Source: Hawksworthiomyces lignivorus
Taxonomy: Eukaryota > Ascomycota > Sordariomycetes > Ophiostomatales > Ophiostomataceae
Direction of reading: 5' to 3'
Length of the DNA: 64,000 bases
NCBI GenBank assembly: GCA_002917075.1
Contig: NTMA01000076.1
Coordinates: 124,001 to 188,000, forward strand
The position numbers and the translations under genes are program-made. Shown piece after piece: positions 47,101 to 58,303 of this stretch. The number at the start of each line of letters is the position of its first letter. Position 1 is the stretch's first letter. The notes below the pieces were generated by a model. It ran no database searches. It was not told the DNA's origin and worked only from the letters and a program-made list of their open reading frames with translations.

Positions 47101-50100
47101 TGGTTACGGGGCACATACGCATACGGCGTAGCAGTAAATTTTAGTGAGCATGTACTCCGTACCAACCTGGTTGCACTGCTCAATTATTTTTAAGCGTCGC
47201 TCTAATAATATTGTATCGTGTTCCAATGTACTCCGTATGCGATATATTGAAAACGCAAACAGCAACATCCTCGTCTTACTTGGTCTTGTAACGATACGAT
47301 GCCATTTGATAAAGTGATTGCCTCACGCATCACACGCTGTGTTGCAGATAAGCATGCGAAGGATTTGTCCAAAAAGAAAGAAAAAGCAGCTCGAACGAGA
47401 TGGGCCAAGGCTACTTGTTCATCATTGGGGAAGAAAAGAATCGGAGACCATCCAGCACCTGCCGCAGGAAAGAGAGAGAGGCCAAAGCTTGGTCGTGCTG
47501 TTAATCATTCTCCTCCTTGTCTTGTCCACTTTGCTCAGAACCCCTCGCCGCTCGCAAAACCCCGGTACATTCCCATTTAGGCTAGTGCCGCCAGGGCATT
47601 TCAGCAGCATCAAAAAATAATGATGGGAATCAAAGACTTGGGACGGCTTTCAGACACTTAGCCTCCTTTTTTGTCTTTTAGTCCATTACTTTCATGTCAT
47701 TCATTTAGTTTACTTTTCTGTTCCTTGGGTTTCGTGCAGAACAGCTTGTTTTTCTGTAAGGAATGGGCGCTCCAAGGTAGGGACCAGGGAGACACGAGCA
47801 ACCAACCGCAGACTACGTCGTCGTAATGCACGCGAACAGAGGGGAAAAAAAAAAACTCTTAAATTTCGTTTATTTTCTCTCCTAGATCCTTGACCTTTTC
47901 CATTCCATGGCGACTTTTGCGGTTCGTGAGTCAAAAGTCACAAGTGGCAGTTTATCTTACTTCGTACGGGCTGCGTGTACTTAGTCGTATGTACACACAT
48001 CCCTCTAACTATTTTTTTTTTCCCTATGATGAGTGGGGATCATCGACTGTTGCTTCTGAGTCCGCTCCCACCCTCTGTTTCTTGCTTTTTGCGACATCCT
48101 CCACTACTGTTTCAAACCAGCTTTCCATGTCTTCTTATGGATGCTATCTAGCGCACTCTTGCTCAATATTGAACAACGGGGATGGTTCTATTTTGAGAGA
48201 TGGTCAGCGGGCATGACAATGACGGTGTCGAAACACGCCAGCAACAAGGAGCCCGTCCCTTATTGGCTGCAAGGTAGGATGGTTTGTTCTGCATACTTGT
48301 ACATCGTAAGCATAGAAGGCACCTATTTTATGTAGCTAGATTGCAAGTAGATGCGAGATTTGTGAAAGGAGCTCGAAGCGAAACTACCGGACCTTCCAGA
48401 TTCTCTATCTACTCAAACTTGGTATTGTAGCTCTTGCTACACTCGGCTACGACGTACTTACTGTACGGGCGGTGCTGTCCTGTCAACAAGTAAAACTTAT
48501 TACATTTTATTTCATTTGGAGGGCTTTTTTGGCTTTTGCTTTTTAGCTAAGATGTAATACTATTGATTCTTTTATGCCCAAAACAAAGCAGCAAAAACGC
48601 TTCCGGAAACTCAGTAGGGCCACTATCCCCTCTCCCCCCATAAAATAGCGATATAGAAGAAGGAAAACAAGCGCGTACAACCTTCTCAGGGAATACCGAT
48701 TTCATTTCGGTTGAGGAAGGCGGTCTAGGCCCTTTCGTCGGGAAAAGAAACAGAGTTCTGCTGTCTCACTTCTACCCAGTGGATAAGACAGCCGTGGCTA
48801 CACGAAGGTACAGAGCCGGCAGTGTTCACAGTGACATTTTCGAGGTACTCTGCACGTAACACCTAGGAGGTTCATTCCAACAGAAAGAGCCCTCTTTTTC
48901 CTTGTGCCGGCAAATGTACGAGAAATGAAGCGTATCGAAGCAAATATTTAAGAAAAGTGTAGTTTTTTGCTCGTGCCTCTTTTTTATCTAAAGTATCAAA
49001 TACGAAGGAAAGTTTGCCATATGCCAAGGGCGAATGATGATCCTCCGTATTAAGAGACTAATATGGGGAACACACACGTACTCTGGGTTCATTTTATTCT
49101 GTCTTTGATCTTGTGTGTAGCCTATTCAACATCCAACCTCGTTACTTGATTTGGAACAAGAAGGCGACTTTATTCGGAGAATTCGCATTTTTATCTATGC
49201 GGTTTGTTCTCTGACGAGAGGCCGGAGTAATTCCGTGCCCTGTGTCTTTGAAAATAGTGACATTCGTAGTTTGCCTGCGCCGCGGGCTCAGGTTGGTCGT
49301 TGCCGCAACCACGCAACTTTGCTGCGTCTTTCTGTACTCAGCAGTTTGGTGTGCAAATGAAGCATCTACTAAGGACACGCCCTATTAGTCGCCGGCTTTC
49401 CCGCCTGTGCCTTTTCCTCACGTTTTCACAGCCCGAGGCTACCACAGCGCATGCCACATTTGGGAGCTAGAAAAACACAGATATGGTGATTGGAGCAAAG
49501 GCCTCCTGCTGGCAGTAAAACAAGTCGTCTAAGCACAAAGGAAGGCGAGTATATGGAGTAGGAAACCAAGCAACTACCCTGTCGATTTACACTAGGGTGC
49601 ATCATCCATTCCTGAGCGCCTCGCACCTCTTACGTATATTGAGAAACATTTGCAAGCGTAAGCCAATAGAAGTTGCTCCAGCTAAATAAAGCAAGCGAAA
49701 GCCACACATCCAGCAGAGGCAACACGGCCCCATCTGCGTTGGCTAAAGCACATACTTTCCAACGTCGTACGGAGTAGGCCCCCGAAGTATCCACGACCAC
49801 TAATGCAAAAGGATATGAGATATTTGAAGTCGAGACAGCCCGTGTGCGTTTGCATTCTTACAAGGGGGGAAATAGAGTTCCTGCCATGTATACAAGTATT
49901 GTCGGTCCACCCTTCTCAATTTGAAGGAGGACTCTCTTACAAGTGCCTATCACAGTAATCTGTGTTCGGCAAGCGCTTAAACAAAAGGGGGAATGGAATC
50001 ATGAGAGTGGTGGGGTGCGGAAAAGAAGGCTCAAGAGTTTTGGAATGAAAGACAAAAAAAAAGCTCGACCTGGGGGTGACAGGATGAAGAAGGAGGGGTG

Positions 50101-53100
50101 TAATTAAACCTGAAAGCTCGCGACATCTACTTAAACTTCACTCGATCAGCTTGCTTCTAGGTTGTAATGAAAGCGAAGAAAAAAGGCTTTCGACTTTATC
50201 TCCCGAGAAAAGAAGAAAAAAAAAAGCGCTTTTGCTTTTTGGTGTCGGGCGAAAGAGGAAAAGAAAGGGAGTAAGTGGCCTGGGTATTACAAGATAAATT
50301 TCGACATGTTTTCTGGCTAGCTGCCCCGAAATAGGTCGTCTTCGTATGCCAGGAAAAGGAACAGCGTTGCCAACCAAAATACAGTGGCCTCTGTCATTGG
50401 TTGAGCTGCAAGTCCCTTTGTCTGATACTGTGTGGACAGATTGCTCCGTCTCTTCTAAACGGAAAAGCGGGAAATGAAAAAGAAGCCAGGAGAGCCCAGA
50501 GGGGCTGGAGGTTAGCACGGAGCATTCGCACTCCGCGGTCTTGTCATAGCGAATTAGCGGATCAGCAGACCAACGCACACTAAATCAACACAAGAAAAAG
50601 AAAGGTCTCGCGCAGGAGAGATCACAATATTACTGAGATGTACGGGTACTGTGTTGTCGCTGACGATTTTGTCACTTTCTCTGTATTTTGTGTTTACTCA
50701 CTACAACTCATGACCATTGCCTCAAGTCTCCTATCGCCATTTTGCCTTATTCACTCCGTCGTCCCCCTTCACGATCGACAGGCAGTTCAAAAAAAAAAAT
50801 ACTAGCAACATTTTGTTGTGTTACATTTTGCAGAAGCTATTAACACCTAAAACCTGAGCTTTGTGCAAGCGTCCTGCATCGAAGAGTACCAGTTTCACTT
50901 CCTCATTAGATATGAAAGAGATGTAATAATACAGGGAAGCTGCGCCCAGCTAATTAGGACAATGGTGTTTGCACACTGGTCTCTGCAGATTTAGGGGGTG
51001 GCTGACTTGTCCAGAGCGGTTGAGGAGAATTCTGTCTTTGACTGGTTCGCGAAACGACGTTCTGCGTGGTTTTTCCCAGCCAGAATGTCGATGGCCCGTG
51101 TCGGTCTTGAGACGCAGAAAGTCAAAATTCCTTGGTATTCGCGTAGCTTACTCCTCGAGGGAGGAGGTATCGGCAGCAAGCAATGTGTATGTAGTCGTAC
51201 TACGTATGCTACAGCGCCCACCCTTGCATTGAACGAGTACAGCGTATTGTGTGCTGCGTGCAGATGCATACTTATGCCTTCGTAGTTTAATGTACTACCG
51301 GGGCAGAATGCTGGCAGGGCAATCAATATTCATGGCTTGGATTGAAATGGCTGTTGCATGGATGAAAAGCGGCATCCGGACCCTTGGTTCCAGCCCGCCT
51401 CCTCTCTACGCGTCTGTAATGTAAGCCCGTCTGCTGCGTGGGTCTTCAGTCTCAAGCGAATGCCCTTCTATGCTTGATAAGCCTTAAGGGTGCCTATAAT
51501 TTTTTTTGGCTCCATTTTCCCATTTCCCCAATTAGAGACAGTGTTGTTTTCCAAAACTTGCTGGGGATGCGCATACGACGGTACATGAGTCCAAGAATAA
51601 GCGATGTGGCACTTTTTGCCGTCTTGATATGTATCTCGTCCGTGCTCTGTGACTTTCGTATCGCGCTCTCCCGTATGTTGCCGGTGTGGCAAACAGACCG
51701 GCTGCCGGAGAAGAAGCAGGATGTAGTTATAACTATTTTCAACTAGTGCAAAAAGCTATTTCGTTCTCCAAGTGCCCAGAGTGGAGATTAACTTCTCGTT
51801 CAGGCGTGGGGAGGCGAGCCGATTTCAAGGCCGAAGCCACGATTTCACACTCCGCCGTCGGGGCACATCTTTCAGACAATCATTGAGCAAATATGACACT
51901 GGCTAAGACCATCGCCTCGGATACAAAGCGAATTCTAGGCAAAACAAACGGCAATCAGGAGGGAATAAAAAGATTAGGAGATAGGCGGTTTAGATGCGGC
52001 TTGGTTGGTTACAAGTAAGATTGTTTTGTAAATATATTGATCCTCTGGTTATCGTCAAGCACCTACACGCAAGGCAAAGAGGAAGGATGTGCGTTCCGAC
52101 TAGCCTTCCTTGTCATATTCTACTGTTTTCCTCTCATTTCATTCCTCTCGCTCAGGGTGTGCCACGAATGAAAATCATCCCTGTCCTGGTATAAAAGCGT
52201 CTTCTTTAGTTTCTGGGGTGCAATGCCTGCACATTTCACGCAGCAAGCAGCAAACCGGAGCCCCATTATTTCAGACATAACAAGAAGGTTTGTGTCATAT
52301 ATTTCATACCCATGTGGCATAGCTGCACCACTACAGCTTCTTCGCTTGCCCTCTGCCCGCTAACACTCGTAATCCGAGGTGAGAAAATAATCAATAAGTT
52401 TCGCCGCCAACTACTCGTACGCCACTAGTACTGCAGTTACTCCATACGCGAGGATATGCTGAAGACCCCAGTAAATAGGCTGAGCAGGCTGAGTTAGAAA
52501 AAAAAAAAAAATAGCTAATACTCGACGTGTCTACGTATACGAGTACTCCACCGAACAAACAAGAATGAAAAAGAGTATGTTACTAGTAGACTACAATCGT
52601 AAGACAACGCCGCAGATGAATGTTGGCATGCCCAAATAAGACGTTGTGCCCGAGTGGTGAAGGACTCCGGCAACATGGGTTCCATCGGGCAAACCGGACG
52701 ACGCTTTATGAGGAATTCAGCAGAAGGCCACTTTTTTTTGGTGATAGCCTCTCCGCTCCAGTCTCGATTCTTATGTATGCAGCTCTTTCTCTCGTCTTGC
52801 CGCCAAGTTGCGTCATCCCTATCTATGCCTCGTCCCCACCTAGCAATTGGGAGAGGCGATAAAAACTAAAGAGTTAAATTGTTGGAAAAAAAAGAAAAAA
52901 AGAAAAAAGAAAAAAAAAGAACAAATGCGAATGGAGTGAGAAACACGGCTGCATCCATGGAACGCCGGCGTCTTTAGGACCTTTCGACTTTTGCTGTCAC
53001 GATTCAAGGGTAATCACGGAGAAGTGGCAAGAAGGCTGGCTGAAATAGAGAGAAGCTATGGGGACTACAGCAGGGATCCGCCAACATTTCTTCGTCCGCT

Positions 53101-53905
53101 TGTTTCTTTTTTTGTGTTTGCATTTCCCTTCCTGGCAGATCAAATGTGGCACAGCTTATATGCTAGGAAGAGAGAAAGAGAACAAAAACCGAGAAGACAA
53201 CCTTGCAGGATCCTCCTCGGCTCAGAAAAGTGATATGCAACCGTTTCACGTCGAGCAGGAACGACGCTCCGGATACTCTTTGTTTTGCTCGCTATGCGTC
53301 AGATCTGTTTTCTTTTCACAAGCGACTGAAGCAACTAAATTGACAGGGTCTTTTCCACAAGAGACGTGCCGGTCAGAGCCCGATTTAGAGGGGCAGTAAT
53401 AAAGCCCAGGATACGATGCTTAATGGAGTGCAGATGCACGATACCTGTACATGTTTCTATACACCCATATCTATGAGGGACTGATGTGGAGATATTCGGC
53501 AAGTATTGAGAGCGGAATCGGCAACAGAGGATATGTTTGCGGCGTTTTCGCCATGTCTTCATGCAAGTTTTGCTTTATTTTCTCTCCTCTCCCAAAGAAC
53601 CTCGCTCAGACAGAGAAGATGTTGGTGGAAGAGACTCTGGAGTATTACTCCAGCCAAACCTGTATCTCGACCAACCCCGCTTTACTTGATTTCGCTTTCG
53701 TTGCACCATATACGGTTGTGCTAAGCACCCTAAGACTTTCCAACTAGAACTTCTCTGTCACCGTCCTTCTAGAAATGCATAGTCGCAAGAAACGCTGATG
53801 GATACTCTAGGAGTGAGTTCATTAAGAGAGAATCTCAAAGAACACCATCCTACTCTGGTCGTCTCGGCGAGCCACATATAGCTTGAAGTTTCCTTTACAC
53901 TCAAA
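44130..53905. other. 9.8-kb gene desert
   Basis: The first 2.6 kb are CT-rich on the minus strand and fit a promoter and long leader for the cyclin gene. A 172-codon ATG-started Ser/Leu-rich frame at 45075-44557 lies in it and could act as an upstream ORF. From about 46.8 kb on I see no credible coding segment on either strand, only short frames, homopolymers (for example A/G tracts at 52885-52921) and scattered words TACTCCGTA, TACGGAGTA and TACTCGTAC. No transposon remnant was recognised. Confidence 0.4.
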
Positions 53906-56110
53906 CTAAACGACTACGCCTTGCTCCAAGTCTATGATGTTGCAGTCCGCAAATGCTTGCCTTCGGCGCTCGGCCCCTGGCATAAGAATATCAGCAAGCT
54001 TGTCAGTCTTCTCTAGCTTGACCGTGATGAGATAGTCGAATGCGACAAGGTCGATAGGAACCTGATTGCCCTGCAAAGCTGCCAACCAAGTAACTTTCTT
54101 AGTCTTCTTGACGTCGCTGCTACGGCGTAACTCGAGATCTAGAGCCTTGGTTATTGTGCCATCTGAAAGATCCTCGAGTGATTTTGCGCACAAAGGCATC
54201 GCACCAGTTCATCAGCGTGATTTCTTCTTTGGGAGCAATGTCAAGGCATCCTCATGGTCGATGACGATGTTACTGTTGAGCAGTACCCGTTTTGTGCCGA
54301 GCTCCAGTTTTTTTTCGCATACCTAAGCTGGATTAAGAGCGTCAGGCTGTCAACACTGGACAGAACAATACACGGCGTCCTTTTCTGGAACCGTGTCGCG
54401 ACGCCACAGGGTTGATATATTTCCTATTCAGCGCGCAAATGACATCCCACTGAAGGTCAAGGACATTTCGGCTTGATCCCTGCTTCAAAATACATCAGAG
54501 AAAGGCCACAACAGTCATACCGCGAAGCAGCACGCCGCGGTTCGTTGGCATCCGGGATCATCCCATACCCAGACTTTGCCTTTCCTCTATAACCTTGACG
54601 AGCTTCCTTTTGGATGAGAAAGCCCGGATGAAATTCATGCGTGAGTAGTCGTAGATGGGCACATGACGGAGGTCGAGGGCGGTCTTGAAACTACTCGTAC
54701 TAAGCGTTGTGGTCACGGTACTCTTTTGTGCAGAGGGCAAGCGTGACGCCCTCCAGCGAGTCCAGAATTTGGGCACAGAGATCGAGATGGGATAGACCTT
54801 CCATTTGACTGCCGTACGGTGGTGGGGAGTGAGGTTGCAGAAGTATATGACGGGGTCTCTCCGTGTCCCATTGGGGCTGTCGTACGCAATTCTGGCACGG
54901 ATGCACCAGCGCCGGCTCTCTTCAGAGCACGTCTTCATCTCCAGTAGTGTGCCAGTCTCTACTCAATACTATGAACTGTAACGCTTGAAAAAAAAGCCGG
55001 TTCTTGCGTTCTTCGTCGCCTTTGCCCAATTCTGAGTCATTGGCAAAAGCTCTCCCTTCCTTGATGAAGCAGATGGCCAAGTCATGCATCTGCTGACAGT
55101 GGCCGCTCGAACATCTGGTGGTGTCTAGGACAATACCCAGTAATCTCAAATCCTTCACAATGGAATCTTGAAATTCCATGGACTCTTTTGATGGATTCAT
55201 TCTGCATCCGCTGCGGAAAGCCGTAGCACGTGCCCTAGCTCTCTCTTTGCCAAGGGGGCTGTGAGCTCTTCAACAGGCTAGCCAACCAGGGATTCAAGGC
55301 GCTGGTGAATGTGAACCATCGTAGGGCATTCCTTGGATTCTTCTTAATCAGAAATTCGACAACGGAGTTGCTTCTCAGAGACTAGCAAAGTGAGCTATGC
55401 CCAGATCGGGGCCAACCACGTAGGTACGAAGCCTTACATAGGAAGCCACCAAGGTCAACTACGAGCGCTTCGGTATCCCTGCGGCTTTTCATGATAAAAT
55501 TGTCCAATTTCAGAATCCGGTTTTAATGTGAAATGAAAATGAAGATGTAATTAATCAAACTTGAAGAGAGGAAAGTGGTCACTAATGCAGTCTGCCTGTA
55601 ACGGCTCGTCCTCCCTGTCGACGAGATCTGCAAAGCAGCTGATGACAGCCTTGTCAACCACGGCTAGTTCTCTTTCGGCGAGCACCAGCTGCGCATACGA
55701 TGACGAGCTCTTTAGAGCCTCTAGGGCTTGAAAAGATATCGCGAGACTAGGAAATGTCCTAGTTCTATGGAGATGGCTGGCCAGCACAAAGCTTGGTAGC
55801 ACAAGGGCCATATCGGCTTTAGAAGCAATGTCTAGTTGAGCTATCATCCTATGCTGTAATAAGGGACTTTGTGGAAGCCTAACCGCAATCACAACCACTA
55901 CCAATCAGTGTGTTGAGGCTATGGTGAGCTTTCGTCTGGAAACTTCTCCGTAAGACAACTGGATAGATTCTCCCAAAGTTTGACTCAAACGGAGGGATAC
56001 GGAGGGACATGCCAGGAGGCGAATACAACCATTTCGCTAACTACTGGGTGAATCTGGTTAGATTCTATCACTGCTACAAAAAACATTCTCTCGACATGAT
56101 TTAGTGCTCA
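53906..56110 (-). pseudogene. Heavily frameshifted pseudogene, family not recognised
   Basis: Protein-like segments run in order along the minus strand but jump frames repeatedly. Near 56100 a frame with VERMFFVAVIESNQIHPV is broken by TGA and TAG. A 117-codon segment (55904-55551) follows, then VVDLGGFL, VVEFLIKKNPRNALRWF, and a 92-codon segment (55200-54922) with VLDTTRCSSGHC. Next come RARIAYDSPNGTRRDPVIYF continuing in another frame as DLCAQILDSLEGVTLALCT, then IYDYSRMNFIRAFSSKRKL. Near 54300 is KRVLLNSNIVIDHEDALTLL, and a final 97-codon segment stops at 53906. I count at least six frame changes plus stops, none explained by introns. Some stops (TGA, TAG) could come from C-to-T change at CGA or CAG codons. 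The original protein was probably over 650 residues. I could not place it in a family. Confidence 0.6.
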
Positions 56111-58303
56111 CTAATGAGGTTTGCGACACTGTAATATCATTGTGCGACACGAGATGCTTCCCTCAGGACCGTAGGTGTATGAACGCAACCACCAAACTAC
56201 TCGTACACCGATCTGCCTTATATTTGGGTGCAAAGGTACATCAAAATATAAAACGAAAGAGCAAACGATGAACACCGAATAATTTAGTTATCATACAACC
56301 CGTACAGAACAAAGTTGTACAAAGAATACTTCGGACAGGACTGGGGGGGTATGGAGCTAAAGGGGGAGGCGAAATGTGAGCCTCAACAGGCTGAAACTGA
56401 TGCAAAAGATAGGGGCAACTTGAGTTGGTCTTTTGGCATAATAAAAGCCAATCCCAGCAGAGCTCCCGCCTATGCTGGCGGTACCTGTTATGACAAAAGC
56501 AACCAGCATAGCAAGATGAGATAGTAATGCTGCATCAGTACACATCACAGGGCACACAGCCTTTCAGCCAAGAGAATTCGCGAGTCGATTTGAAAACTAA
56601 AATAGTATAAAAATAAGCAAATCTAAGCAACAGTTTAAGAGTTGTAGCTCCTAAGACGGAATCCTTTCTGAGTTTTGCATGGTACGAGTCAGCGACCCTA
56701 ACAATGATGTTTTGCTTTCTTGTTGTGCGTCTCTTTTTTTCACTGGCAAATCAGAAATCTACAGGTGTTGGGCAGGGTTATTTCCACGCTTAAGGGATAT
56801 GAAGTAGACGATTACATAGATGGGGATGTGGCAGATAAAAACGCACAATGTAGATCAAAATGGATGTCTATGCGTGTGACTTTATATCAGCCTCGATTGT
56901 TTTTTGGCCATAGAACAGCATCCTTGCTGCTGATTCCACAAGTATGGCTGGCCTCTCGCACACACCATACGGCTTGGTCAAGTAGGCGCGCAGGTTGGGG
57001 GGACCTGCTCTTGATAAGCCCGCCAAAATCTTTATTGTACCAAATTGCAGAGACCTTACAGTGGTAATGCTGGTTTATTGAGGAACAGAGCAGTTCCTCA
57101 CCTCCATTTCTTGTATCGCATGCTAATGTTAATGTACTCTGCATCCAGGATCGGACAGTGCTAGAGAATTCTTCTCGCTCTTTGCCTTTCCCTAGGTGTC
57201 GGCTGCCAAGCCCTCTTGTCGCCCTGTACATGAAACCCTTGCTAGAAACTTGCATTTTCTATCGCCCCAATCATACACACCAATGATCGTTGGGAGGGGG
57301 GTTGACTTTAGAGAAGCCCAACTACCTATGTAGGCAACCCACAAGCCTCCTCTCGACGTAAATAAAACTTTCTCCGCTGATAGCCTGGCCTGGTCTGCAA
57401 AGCTCAGTTTTTCGCTAAAAATAAAACTGAGATTGGCAAAAGAGAAGCAAGTTAAGCTAACAGAATTACAGAATGCGGGACTGCAACGATAAGGCGAAAT
57501 GCACGGCGCCTCAACAGCAGCTAAAGGAAATCCACAGCAACAAAAGGCTAATAGGAGCCCCTTTACTAGAAGAAATAATACTAACTACAGGCGTCTTCTC
57601 GAGTGGGAGGAGATACAAAAGTATTTGCGTGCTTAGACAAGAGAAGCCTCTCTGCTGAGCCCTTAACGGACTTGCCGTTACCTCTGCACGAGACAAGGGA
57701 ATTACTGCGTGTTGAGGACAGACGACTTGTATGACTTTGTACGATACAATCTTCCTTCCAGGCCTTCCATCTATGAGTCTCTTATCGCTTATAATGTTTC
57801 TACCTCCATTTCGCGCATTGATGATGATAATTTATGGTGTTTCTCTGGGGGATTTTAGATGTCCAACTGATGCCCAATTTTATGGATGGCAGCCGTTGTT
57901 CATAGGCTCGCTCTCCCGCGGCTCCTATTTCTATGTATTCCAACAGCTCCTCGAGCACACCAAATTTGCCAATCACAGTCGAAGAAGCGAACCCCCCCGT
58001 CGTTGTGCCTTCAATCATTCGTTTTACAGCTGATGAGTGGATAGTGCAACTTCGGCGAATAGGACCATTCCTGACATTATGCAGTCTTCCACCACTAACC
58101 ACGGCTGTGGCGCTACCACTGAACCATATAAGAATCAGGGCGAAGACACAACGCCTCTTCCACTCGAGATCATAACTTAGCCAGGCTATTTTAAATACAA
58201 CACTCGAGAAGTCGTCAACGCAACCGGAGGCGGCAGCCATGCAAGTGCCAGTGTGATACCGATTAAGAAGAGAACCCAGACAGCGTGGCTGGACAGAGTC
58301 AAG
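56111..58303. other. Region between the pseudogene and the NLR gene
   Basis: No gene is supported. Overlapping frames on both strands between 57800 and 58350 have mildly protein-like composition: 80 codons on + at 57933-58175 and 183 codons on - at 58351-57800. One might be an unrecognised upstream exon or a neighbouring small gene, but neither has a motif. The frame of the NLR start is open back to 58181, directly after a TAG. Confidence 0.3.
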
